Translations under genes and position numbers: made by a program | The notes under the pieces: generated by a model | What the model saw: only the letters and a program-made list of their open reading frames with translations | Databases searched by the model: none | Told to the model about the DNA's origin: nothing | DNA from: Haloprofundus halophilus | Lineage (GTDB): Archaea > Halobacteriota > Halobacteria > Halobacteriales > Haloferacaceae | Direction: 5' to 3' | DNA: 64,000 nucleotides | Assembly (NCBI RefSeq): GCF_003439925.1 | Contig: NZ_QQRR01000001.1 | Location: 1,240,001 to 1,304,000 of the forward strand | Shown: in pieces, positions 24,890-32,237 of the stretch | Layout of the letters: the number at the start of each line of letters is the position of its first letter | How positions within the stretch are numbered: the stretch's first letter is position 1

Positions 24890-25743
24890 TTTTCCACCTC
24901 CTCGTCGAACCGTCGCCCGTAGATTCGGTCGAGCCCCTCCATGTCGGAGTGTCGAACCCGCGTCGGCACCGTCGAGAACCGACTCGCCCCGGTGGCCGGT
25001 CGTGACGACGGGATGAACGACCGAGCGGTCGGGTTGCGCGAGGTCGACGTCGAACTCGCGCGCTGGCGGAACCGCTTCTCGTTGTACCTGCGCATCCGGT
25101 CGAGCTCTCTGTGGGCGACGAGGATACCCCGGCGGAACTCCTCGATGGCGTCCATCAGCTCCGACTGGATGACCGCCTGCGACACCTCCGTCTTCACCAT
25201 CGACGTCTCCTCGTCGCCGCCGAACAGCGAGTCTTCGAGGAACTCGTCGTCGCCGTCACCGTCGTCGCCGTTGCCGTCGCCTTCGTCGTCGGTCTGTACC
25301 AGTCCGTCGTCGGTGAACGCGTCGACGGCCTCCTCCAGTTCGGCGTACTCCTCGCGCGTGCGTTGGAGGTCCGTCTCGGTCAGGAGCGCGCTCAGATTGA
25401 CGAGTTGGACGAGCTTCGAGACGTTCACCGCCGCCTTCGGGTTGCCGTCGGCGAGCGCCTCCGGCAGTTCTTCGAACGAGACGGCCTCCGGTAGTTCCTC
25501 GACGTCGACGTTTTCGAAGAACGTCTCGACGTCTATCGCCGAGAGGAGTTCGACCGCTTCGACGGCGACGTCGACGAGCAGGTCGAGGTCGGTCGCTATC
25601 CGTTCGCCCGCGGCCGCCTCCTCGTCGCCGTCGTCGCCGGTGAGTCGGTCGAGAATCTCGACGGCCGTGTCGTAGAGGTCGTCGACGTCGGCGAGTGCGT
25701 CCACCGGGTCGGGCGCGGACACGGCGTCTGCCTCTTCGCTCAT
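24886..25743 (-). CDS. Unidentified acidic/basic protein in the gvpI position
   Basis: 285 residues from ATG 25743, overlapping the gvpH stop and the gvpJ start by 4 bases each. Residues 1-145 are acidic and helical (ATDLDLLVDVAVEAVELL, then VEELPEAVSFEELPEAL). Residues 146-180 are a Gly/Asp linker. Residues 183-220 are a new helical unit (QAVIQSELMDAIEEFRRGI). Residues 215-279 are basic and Ser/Arg-rich, ending LDRIYGRRFD. Known GvpI proteins are short and basic, so only the last quarter could correspond to GvpI. I cannot confirm homology. Confidence 0.8.
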   Translation of the reverse strand: MSEEADAVSAPDPVDALADVDDLYDTAVEILDRLTGDDGDEEAAAGERIATDLDLLVDVAVEAVELLSAIDVETFFENVDVEELPEAVSFEELPEALADGNPKAAVNVSKLVQLVNLSALLTETDLQRTREEYAELEEAVDAFTDDGLVQTDDEGDGNGDDGDGDDEFLEDSLFGGDEETSMVKTEVSQAVIQSELMDAIEEFRRGILVAHRELDRMRRYNEKRFRQRASSTSTSRNPTARSFIPSSRPATGASRFSTVPTRVRHSDMEGLDRIYGRRFDEEVEK

Positions 25744-26243
25744 GTTTCCTCCCGGAGTTCGAGTCGCGCGCGAAGGACGTGGTTTCGCACCGCCGTCTCG
25801 GCGAGTCGCATCGGCGCGTCGAACGCCACTCGGCCGACGAGTCGGTCGTCGACGGTGACGACGAGCGTCCGTCCCCCGCCGCGGAGCTCCGCGTCGATTC
25901 GCGACGCCGAGACGCCGGGAACGTCGGCGATGACGTGGTAGCCGTCGTCGTCGACGCGGCTGTCGAGGTGGACGTTCGAGGGGTCGAACGACTCCTCGGA
26001 AGGCGCGTGGTACGTTCGCTCCGTCCCGTCGTCGGGTCGGTCGGCGATACCCGTCCGAATCGAGTAGCCGAAGTCGAAGTCGGCCGGTCCGGAGCGGCCG
26101 CTTCCGGTGCCGACGCGTCGGCTCTCGCCGTTGCGGTCCATCGCCGCGAGCGTCTCCAAGAGCGACTGGACGCGCGCGACGATGCCGCGCGACGGCCACT
26201 CTTCGGGGTCGTCGCCGTGTCTGTCGACTGGGTCGTCGGTCAC
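25740..26243 (-). CDS. gvpH: Gas vesicle protein GvpH (small heat shock protein-like)
   Basis: 167 residues. The C-terminal half resembles an alpha-crystallin/Hsp20 domain (DDDGYHVIADVPGVSASRIDAELRGGGRTLVVTVDDRLVGRVAF), which defines GvpH. The N-terminal part includes MTDDPVDRHGDDPEEWPSRG and a short helix. GvpH stabilises aggregation-prone partners during vesicle assembly. It starts 4 bases inside gvpG. Confidence 0.9.
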   Translation of the reverse strand: MTDDPVDRHGDDPEEWPSRGIVARVQSLLETLAAMDRNGESRRVGTGSGRSGPADFDFGYSIRTGIADRPDDGTERTYHAPSEESFDPSNVHLDSRVDDDGYHVIADVPGVSASRIDAELRGGGRTLVVTVDDRLVGRVAFDAPMRLAETAVRNHVLRARLELREET

Positions 26244-26497
26244 GTCTGTGCCACCTGTACGTTGCCGCTGAGCAGTTTCTGTTGCATCTCTTCGGCCAGT
26301 TCGAGGTCCTCTCGGAGCCGTTCGCGCCGCGCTTCGTACGTCTCTCTGTCCAGTTCGCCGAGTTCGTACAGCAGCCGCGTCTCCTTCAGTTCGTCCTGAA
26401 TCGCGCCCACGTCGTACACTTCGTTGACCGCCATCGTGTGCAGCGTGTCCGCGATGGTCAGAAACGGCTTCATCAGCAGTCTGTCGAGGATGAACAT
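26240..26497 (-). CDS. gvpG: Gas vesicle protein GvpG
   Basis: 85 residues from ATG 26497. MFILDRLLMKPFLTIADTLH, then EVYDVGAIQDELKETRLLYELGELD and REDLELAEEMQQ match GvpG. It is mostly helical. It begins at a TGATG junction with the gvpF stop (one shared base). GvpG is an essential accessory protein that associates with GvpF. Confidence 0.93.
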   Translation of the reverse strand: MFILDRLLMKPFLTIADTLHTMAVNEVYDVGAIQDELKETRLLYELGELDRETYEARRERLREDLELAEEMQQKLLSGNVQVAQT

Positions 26498-27117
26498 CAC
26501 TGGGCCTCGATTTCGATGTCGACGAAGTTGTACGGGGCCCACGGCCCCGTGTACTGTACTTTCAGCTCTCCCTCGTACGCCTCCGTCAGGTCGCCCATCG
26601 TCTCGTTGAACGCCTCGCGGTCCTCGTGGGCGACGAGGTAGGAGTCGTTGACGACGAGGCGGTCGCTGAACAGGTCGTTCTCGGCGCGCTCGTCGCTGAC
26701 TCCGCCGAGGCGCTCGGTCACGTCCTCGCGGACGGCGTCGCGGTCCACGTCGACGCCCTCCTCGGTGACGAGTTTGACGCCGAGTTCGACTTTCCCGTCG
26801 ACGTTCATCAGCGCCCGGCGGAACGCGCGCTGGCCGCCGCGGAGGACGCCTTTCAGCGCGCGGCCGTTCTTGAACGTCATCCCGAAGCGCATCGGGACGA
26901 CGGTTCGGTCTTCGATGAGCGCCTGGAGGACGTCGTCGTGGAGGCGGGCGTTCTCGTCGGTCTGCTCGGGCTCCATCGTCTCGATGTCGGAGACGATGGC
27001 CGAGTACCGCCGGTAGTCGACGGTGTACACCGTGGTCGCGTCGTCGACGCCCGGGATGTCCTTCTCGAACGACCCGTCGTCTGTCACCCCGTACGTGTAG
27101 AGATACGTTCCGGTCAT
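26497..27117 (-). CDS. gvpF: Gas vesicle protein GvpF
   Basis: 206 residues from ATG 27117 (MTGTYLYTYGVTDDG); a longer in-frame start at 27156 reads into the promoter region. GvpF/L family features are VYTVDYRRYSAIVSD, VVPMRFGMTFKN and VQYTGPWAPYNF at the C-terminus. It is the first gene of the leftward operon. GvpF is the accessory protein reported to contact GvpA directly. No gvpD or gvpE gene lies beyond it. Confidence 0.93.
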   Translation of the reverse strand: MTGTYLYTYGVTDDGSFEKDIPGVDDATTVYTVDYRRYSAIVSDIETMEPEQTDENARLHDDVLQALIEDRTVVPMRFGMTFKNGRALKGVLRGGQRAFRRALMNVDGKVELGVKLVTEEGVDVDRDAVREDVTERLGGVSDERAENDLFSDRLVVNDSYLVAHEDREAFNETMGDLTEAYEGELKVQYTGPWAPYNFVDIEIEAQ

Positions 27118-27176
27118 GGGAAATTCGACTGCCGCTGCCGTCAGTATCGGTTCCAATCCAGTGTACCCTTGTGCCG

Positions 27177-27267
27177 GCAGGTGCAGGGTGTTTATACGCG
27201 GGCGACCGAGGGACGCGATGGACCGTAGACACCTTCAGCCAGACGGATATGTACACCCTGCATTTGC
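27177..27267. promoter_or_regulatory. Divergent gvpF/gvpA control region with 15-bp inverted repeat
   Basis: gcaggtgcagggtgt (27177-27191, + strand) and its near-identical copy gcaaatgcagggtgt (reverse complement of 27253-27267) face each other. Each is directly followed by a TATA-like element, ttatac on the + side and acatatc on the - side. Ten bases (tgcagggtgt) are identical. A common activator site upstream of each promoter is the simplest reading. The arrangement would make the two leaders cross in the middle of the gap. Confidence 0.5.
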
Positions 27268-27309
27268 AGGCCAAGTGGCTAACCGTGTCGTCACTGTTTC
27301 TTCGGTACG

Positions 27310-27582
27310 ATGCAGAATACTCCAGACAGTACGAGTCTCGCGGAAGTGCTCGACCGCATTCTCGACAAAGGAATCGTCATCGACATCTGGGCGCGGGTGT
27401 CGGTCGTCGGTATCGAGATTCTCACCGTCGAGGCTCGTATCGTCGCCGCTTCGGTGGACACGTTCCTGCACTACGCACACGAGATATCGAAGATAGAGCA
27501 AGCGACGTCCGGGGAGGGCGACTACGACATCAACGAGATCGAAGTCGACACGCCCACGCATCCGAACGAACCGACGACGTAA
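27310..27582 (+). CDS. gvpA: Gas vesicle major structural protein GvpA
   Basis: 90 residues. The core [48 protein letters not shown] is almost identical to Halobacterium GvpA over residues 9-57 and forms the ribbed wall. The C-terminal tail ([26 protein letters not shown]) is longer than in the 76-residue Halobacterium protein and rich in acidic and Pro/Thr residues. It is the first gene of the rightward unit, followed 75 bases later by gvpO. Confidence 0.96.
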   Translation: MQNTPDSTSLAEVLDRILDKGIVIDIWARVSVVGIEILTVEARIVAASVDTFLHYAHEISKIEQATSGEGDYDINEIEVDTPTHPNEPTT

Positions 27583-27657
27583 GTCGGCGCAGCCGCGCCG
27601 ACGGACGGTCCGGGCAGGACCCACGGCGACGACTGAGGAATCCGACCGGAGCCACCG

Positions 27658-28200
27658 ATGCCAGAGCTAAACCCAACCGAACACACAGTCGACGAACTCG
27701 AAGACGAACTGCAGGAGATAGACGACCAGGCGGTGCTGCGCGACGCCTACGAGGCCGAACAGTCGGGGGACGACCGTTCGAGCGCCAAGGAAGCGATTCG
27801 TCGGCGGTTGGACGAAGTCGCCGAGGGAGAGCCACAGCCGAAGGCCGACGGCTCCGGAGACGGCGAAAACGACCAAAGCGACGAAAGCGACGAAAACGAC
27901 GAAGGGAACGAATCGTCGTCGAACGGCGGTGAAACCGCCGACATCATGTCGATCAAGGACTCGGTGCGAAACGTCGCCACCGAGCTCATCGGTCACGAAC
28001 TCGACGGCGTCACGGAACTCCGCCGAGTCGACGACGGCTGGGAGGGCGTCGTCGAGGTCGTCGAACGGCCGTCGGTGCCCGACACCCAGGACATCCTGGG
28101 CTCGTACGAAATTCAACTCGACGACGGGGGTACCGTGACAGGCTACCGCCGCGTCGACCGCTACCGCCGCGCCGACACCGACCGAGAGGAACAGGTCTAG
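27658..28200 (+). CDS. gvpO: Gas vesicle protein GvpO
   Basis: 180 residues. The C-terminal 85 residues are the GvpO domain (DGVTELRRVDDGWEGVVEVVE, PDTQDILGSYEIQLDDGG, GYRRVDRYRR). The N-terminal 95 residues begin with a helical domain (ELNPTEHTVDELEDEL) followed by an Asp/Ser/Asn-rich linker. GvpO is essential for vesicle formation in haloarchaea. It normally follows gvpC and gvpN, but here it follows gvpA directly. Confidence 0.93.
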   Translation: MPELNPTEHTVDELEDELQEIDDQAVLRDAYEAEQSGDDRSSAKEAIRRRLDEVAEGEPQPKADGSGDGENDQSDESDENDEGNESSSNGGETADIMSIKDSVRNVATELIGHELDGVTELRRVDDGWEGVVEVVERPSVPDTQDILGSYEIQLDDGGTVTGYRRVDRYRRADTDREEQV

Positions 28201-28204
28201 GCCG

Positions 28205-28474
28205 ATGGCGGATTCGGCGACGCTCGCGTTGTTCTGTTGCTGCGGACTCCTCTGTCTCGACGCCGCCCACGACGCGCAGGGCCGCTATCGACTCGGCTTT
28301 CTCGCCGGGGCGACGGCGATGTGGCTCGCCGCGCTGTCGGCGGCGGGCATCGACGCCGCCTTGACTCCTCTTTTCACGCACCTGCTCGTCGGAGGCGTCG
28401 TCGTCGGCACCGCAGTCGCCTCGGCGACGGGCGTCGCGTACGTCGTCCGCGGACGGCGAACGCGGACGGCGTGA
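28205..28474 (+). CDS. Small membrane protein downstream of gvpO
   Basis: 89 residues beginning 4 bases after the gvpO stop, so almost certainly co-transcribed. Three hydrophobic segments can be seen at about residues 5-18, 31-50 and 56-78, with a short basic C-terminus (RGRRTRTA). Cys-Cys-Cys occurs in the first segment (LFCCCGLLCLD). No known Gvp protein matches. It may be an accessory factor or an unrelated passenger. Confidence 0.65.
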   Translation: MADSATLALFCCCGLLCLDAAHDAQGRYRLGFLAGATAMWLAALSAAGIDAALTPLFTHLLVGGVVVGTAVASATGVAYVVRGRRTRTA

Positions 28475-28814
28475 CCGCACCCACGAACGGGGGCTCGCGA
28501 ACGAGGCGGCGACTCGCCGTTCGACGTCGGTTCGAGCGCCGTGTCGGACTGCCGTTTTCTCCCGTCGGCGGCGTCGTGTCGTCGAGCGGGTTCCGTCGGA
28601 ACGCGGCGGACGAACGTCCCGCGACCACCGACCGCGGGAATAAAATCGACTCTCCGTAACGACGCACGATCAGTCGGTGCCGACTGTCGGAACACCGGTG
28701 GAGCCCGGACCGGAGAGGACCGCGCCGCCCGTTTTGATATCGCGCTCAGAGGTTTATCAAACCGGGGTGCGCCGACACGTGGGCCTTTTAGGCGACGACA
28801 CCCCACCGAAGGGT
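28475..28814. other. Non-coding gap between gvp unit and rio2
   Basis: 340 bases without a convincing gene; open frames in it are arginine-rich composition effects. It holds a small palindrome ggtttatcaaacc (28751-28763). A TATA-like ccttttagg just upstream of the rio2 ATG would give a leaderless message. Confidence 0.5.
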
Positions 28815-29729
28815 ATGGTGAAGAACATCGCGGGCGTGATGGTGGACCTCGACCCCGAGGACTTCTATCTCCTCTCGGGTGTCGAGCAGGGGATGCGGTT
28901 CGGGAAGTGGGTCAACCGCGAGAAGCTACCCGAGTACTCGGGGCTCACCGCGGAGGAGGTCGACTACCGCCTCGACCGCTGCATGCGGCGGGACCTCGTC
29001 GAGAAGCGGACTATCCAGTACGAGGGGTACCGCCTCACCTTCGAGGGGTACGACGCCCTGGCGCTTCGGGCGTTCGCCGAGCGCGACACCGTCGACGGCG
29101 TCGGCTCGCCGCTCGGCGTCGGCAAGGAGAGCGACGTGTACGAGGTTCAGTCGTACAAGCCGCTGGCGCTGAAGTACCACCGCGAGGGGTACACGAACTT
29201 CCGGGAGGTGAACCGCGAACGCGACTACACCTCGGAGAACCAGCACGTTTCGTGGCTCTACACCGCCCGGAAAGCCGCCGAACGCGAACACGACGTGCTC
29301 CGCGATCTCTACCCCAGCGTCCCCGTGCCGCGACCCGTCGACCAGAACCGCCACGCGGTCGTGATGGAGAAACTCCCCGGAGTGGAACTCGCGCGCGCGA
29401 AGCTCCCGGACGAACAGGCCGTCGGCGTGCTCGACCTCGTCCTCCGGGAGCTCGTCGTCGCCTACGGACTCGGCTACGTCCACGCCGACATGAGCGAGTA
29501 CAACGTCTCGGTCAGCGAGGACGGCATCACCATCTTCGACTGGCCGCAAGCGGTCGACACCGACCACGACAACGCCGCCGAGTTCCTCGAACGCGACGTG
29601 CGAAATCTGGTCGGCTACTTCGAGCGAAAATACCCCCAATCGATGCCCGAATCGGTCGATATCGACTCTGTCGCCCGTGCTATCGCCGACGGCTCGTTCG
29701 AGACAGTACGGGAGTACAGCGGAGAGTAA
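28815..29729 (+). CDS. rio2: RIO2-type serine/threonine kinase
   Basis: 304 residues from ATG 28815; the frame is open 46 codons upstream but the conserved N-terminus is MVKNIAGVMVDLDPEDFYLL. Residues 1-92 are the Rio2 winged helix, then the kinase: flexible loop GVGKESDVYEV (101-111), ATP lysine 120, catalytic loop YVHADMSEYNV with Asp225 and Asn230, and metal-binding Asp242 in IFDWPQA. Rio2 acts as an ATPase in late 40S/30S subunit maturation. Confidence 0.93.
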   Translation: MVKNIAGVMVDLDPEDFYLLSGVEQGMRFGKWVNREKLPEYSGLTAEEVDYRLDRCMRRDLVEKRTIQYEGYRLTFEGYDALALRAFAERDTVDGVGSPLGVGKESDVYEVQSYKPLALKYHREGYTNFREVNRERDYTSENQHVSWLYTARKAAEREHDVLRDLYPSVPVPRPVDQNRHAVVMEKLPGVELARAKLPDEQAVGVLDLVLRELVVAYGLGYVHADMSEYNVSVSEDGITIFDWPQAVDTDHDNAAEFLERDVRNLVGYFERKYPQSMPESVDIDSVARAIADGSFETVREYSGE

Positions 29730-29875
29730 ACCGATTGCCGCGATATAGAATTGGTGCGTAGGAGAGAATCTCCGAAAGTCCCCTTCGAGAACGGAGAATC
29801 GGTGAGAGAGCATCGGCGGGTGGCCCAACCACCGGAATCCGTTTGTAGGGAAACACCGTAGAGTAGCCCCCAGAG

Positions 29876-30052
29876 GTGAGTTCTCTGTCGAGAGTTTCTG
29901 CACGTCGGTTCGGGACGAGGGCGCTGGGAGCGCTGCTGCTCGTCTTCTTGGCGATGACCCTACCGCTCCCGGAATCGCCGTTTCTGCTCGGTGCCGCGCT
30001 CGCAATCGTTCTCTGGCTGGCGAACGCGTATGCGAACTCGCAGCGCGAGTAA
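29876..30052 (+). CDS. Putative 58-residue membrane protein
   Basis: Short frame from a GTG at 29876 to TAA at 30052. Residues 1-14 are polar and basic (SSLSRVSARRFGTR), followed by a hydrophobic helix ALGALLLVFLAMTLPLP, a turn (ESPF) and a second helix LLGAALAIVLWLANAYA, ending NSQRE. Two membrane helices with positive-inside flanks suggest a real protein. The start is uncertain and no family is recognised. It lies between rio2 and the DedA gene. Confidence 0.5.
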   Translation: MSSLSRVSARRFGTRALGALLLVFLAMTLPLPESPFLLGAALAIVLWLANAYANSQRE

Positions 30053-30140
30053 GCGCAACCGACACTGCTTCGGGCGGGATTTCTACGGTTGGGTTCGCGT
30101 CGGCGACAAGAACGATGCGCCCGGCGCGCGTACGGAGCCT

Positions 30141-30806
30141 GTGCCCTCCGGACTCACCCAGACGGCGCTGGACCTCGTCGCCCAGTACGGCTACCTCGCC
30201 ATCTTCGTCTTCACGTTTCTGGAGTCCTCGATGCTGTTTCCGCTGCTGCCGAGCGAGGTAGTGCTCCCTGTGGGCGCGGGGCTGATAGTCACCGGGGCCG
30301 CCTCGTTCGCCCTGTTCGTCGCCGCGACGACCGCCGGCGTCGTCGTCGGTAGCGTCGTCGCGTACCGCTTTTTCGGCGAGAAGGGTCACGACGCCCTCGA
30401 AGCTCACGGCGGCGCAGTCGACGTCTCCGAGCGACGGCTGGCGTTCGCCCAGCGGTGGTTCGAGAAGTGGGGCGAGGGTTCGGTGCTGTGGGGGCGACTG
30501 CTTCCCGTCCTCCGGTCGGTCATCTCGCTGCCCGCCGGATTCGCCGGGATGCGGATGTGGAAGTTCCTCTTCTACACCGCCGTCGGCGGGTTGATGTTCA
30601 ACGTCGCAGTCGCCGCCGTCGTCTACTACGGGCGACAGCAGTCGGTGTACCACGTCGCGAGCGAGATACTCCGGACGCAGTTCGGTCGACTCCTCGGGGT
30701 CGCCAGCGCGAACCCGGCGCTGTCTGCCGTCTTCGTTCTCGCTGCCGTGACCGTGGCCGTCGTCACCTGGCGCACAGTCGAGCGAGCGGCGAACGGGACT
30801 CGGTGA
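30141..30806 (+). CDS. DedA family membrane protein
   Basis: 221 residues from a GTG at 30141 (VPSGLTQTALDLVAQYGYLAIFVFTFLESSM); the frame extends upstream over the small membrane ORF but that part is not DedA-like. Conserved features are the re-entrant loop LLPSEVVLPVGAGL, then YRFFGEKGH, WGRLLPVLRSVISLPAGFAGM with the family Arg, and several hydrophobic helices. DedA proteins are now linked to lipid scrambling/transport; the haloarchaeal substrate is unknown. Confidence 0.88.
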   Translation: MPSGLTQTALDLVAQYGYLAIFVFTFLESSMLFPLLPSEVVLPVGAGLIVTGAASFALFVAATTAGVVVGSVVAYRFFGEKGHDALEAHGGAVDVSERRLAFAQRWFEKWGEGSVLWGRLLPVLRSVISLPAGFAGMRMWKFLFYTAVGGLMFNVAVAAVVYYGRQQSVYHVASEILRTQFGRLLGVASANPALSAVFVLAAVTVAVVTWRTVERAANGTR

Positions 30807-30895
30807 GGGCTCCGTCCGGCCGGAATCTCGTGCCGGCCGGCGACGCGGACAGTTTGGTCAACGATTATGGGTACCGAGTCCATACACGGTAGCAC

Positions 30896-31471
30896 ATGAC
30901 GGACGTAGCAGTCATCGGCGGCGGTCCGGCGGGGCTGAGCGCGGCGCTCTTTACGGCGAAGAACGGCCTCGACACCGTCGTCTTCGACACCGACGAGACG
31001 TGGATGCACAAGGCGCACCTGTTCAACTACCTCGGCGTCCGAAGTCTGGCGGGCGACGAGTTCATGTCTATCGCGCGCGGGCAGACCGAGGACCGCGGCG
31101 CTGAGTTGCGCGAGGAGAAGGTCACCGGCGTCGAATCGACCGGCGAGGGCTTCACCGTCGCGACCGAGGACGACGACGTCGACGCGCGGTACGTCGTGTT
31201 CGCCACGGGCGCGAAGAGAGACCTCGCGGAGGAACTCGGCTGCGAGACGAGCGACAACGACACCATCGACGTCGATCTGAGCATGGAGACCAGCGTCGAG
31301 GGAGCGTACGCGACGGGCGCGATGGTTCGCGACCAGGAGTGGCAGGCGGTCATCTCGGCGGGCGACGGGGGCGCGGCGGCGCTGGACATCCTCTCGAAGG
31401 AGAAAGGCGAGCACTACCACGACTTCGACACGCCCGGTGACGTCCCGTCGTTGCGCGACGAAGAGGCGTAG
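30896..31471 (+). CDS. Minimal FAD-dependent (thioredoxin reductase-like) protein
   Basis: 191 residues. It starts VAVIGGGPAGLSAALFTAKNGLDTVVFD (FAD dinucleotide motif) and ends with the second FAD motif TSVEGAYATGAMV, ISAGDGGAAA. It lacks the NAD(P)H-binding insertion and CxxC of thioredoxin reductases (about 310 residues). The protein is thus a stand-alone FAD domain built from the two FAD-binding halves, perhaps needing a partner for electron delivery. A TATA-like gattatggg precedes it. Confidence 0.82.
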   Translation: MTDVAVIGGGPAGLSAALFTAKNGLDTVVFDTDETWMHKAHLFNYLGVRSLAGDEFMSIARGQTEDRGAELREEKVTGVESTGEGFTVATEDDDVDARYVVFATGAKRDLAEELGCETSDNDTIDVDLSMETSVEGAYATGAMVRDQEWQAVISAGDGGAAALDILSKEKGEHYHDFDTPGDVPSLRDEEA

Positions 31472-31489
31472 CGAGACGGCATCTCCGCC

Positions 31490-32191
31490 GTGCTGGACGC
31501 GCTCTCGGTGGTCGAGGTCGAGACGCTCGCGGCGTTCGTCCCGGCGTCGCTCGCGCTGATTCTCGCGCCCGGCCCCGACACGATCTACGTGCTGTCGCAG
31601 TCGGTCGGGGCCCGCCGACGCGTCGGCGTCGCCGCCGCCGCGGGCGTGAGCGTCGGCGTTCTCGTCCACACGGCGGCGGCGGCCGTCGGGCTCTCGGTGT
31701 TGCTCCGTGAGTCGACGCTCGCGTTCCGACTGGTGAAGTATCTCGGGGCGGCGTATCTGGTGTATCTCGGCGTCCGGACCCTCCGCGGAACCGACGCCGA
31801 ACGTTCGGAGCCGCCGAGTCACGACGTCGACGCCGGCCCCGTCGAGAGCGTGAGCGGCGTCGACGGTACTCGTCGCGATGCGCTGTCGACACGCGCCCAG
31901 AGCGGCTTCCTCCGAGGTGTCGCGGTCAACGTCTCGAACCCGAAAGTCGCGCTGTTCTTCTTGGCCTTCCTGCCCCAGTTCGTCGGTGGGAGCGGAACGA
32001 CGGCGCAGTTGGCCACGCTCGGGAGCGTGTACGCGACGTTGACGCTCGCGTATCTCGGCGGCGTCGCGCTGTTCGCCACGCGAGTCGGCGCGTTGGTCGG
32101 CGACGGCGGGGGTGGACGGGCGTTCCGGTGGCTCAGCGGCGGCGCGTTGCTCGCGCTGGGCGGGTCGTTGCTCGTCGAGACGAACGCCTGA
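31490..32191 (+). CDS. LysE/RhtB family amino acid exporter
   Basis: 233 residues from a GTG 18 bases after the FAD protein. Six hydrophobic segments are present. The N-terminal signature ALILAPGPDTIYVLSQSVGARRRVGVAAAAGVSVG is spread over residues 22-56, with LVKYLGAAYLVYLGVRTLRG after the third helix and VNVSNPKVALFFLAFLPQFV before the fifth. The central loop (residues 104-138) is acidic and longer than usual. It exports small amino acids or related metabolites; the specificity is unknown. Confidence 0.88.
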   Translation: MLDALSVVEVETLAAFVPASLALILAPGPDTIYVLSQSVGARRRVGVAAAAGVSVGVLVHTAAAAVGLSVLLRESTLAFRLVKYLGAAYLVYLGVRTLRGTDAERSEPPSHDVDAGPVESVSGVDGTRRDALSTRAQSGFLRGVAVNVSNPKVALFFLAFLPQFVGGSGTTAQLATLGSVYATLTLAYLGGVALFATRVGALVGDGGGGRAFRWLSGGALLALGGSLLVETNA

Positions 32192-32237
32192 GAACGGCGG
32201 GCACCCGCTCGAACCGCGCGGAAGCGCCGGGTCGCGC

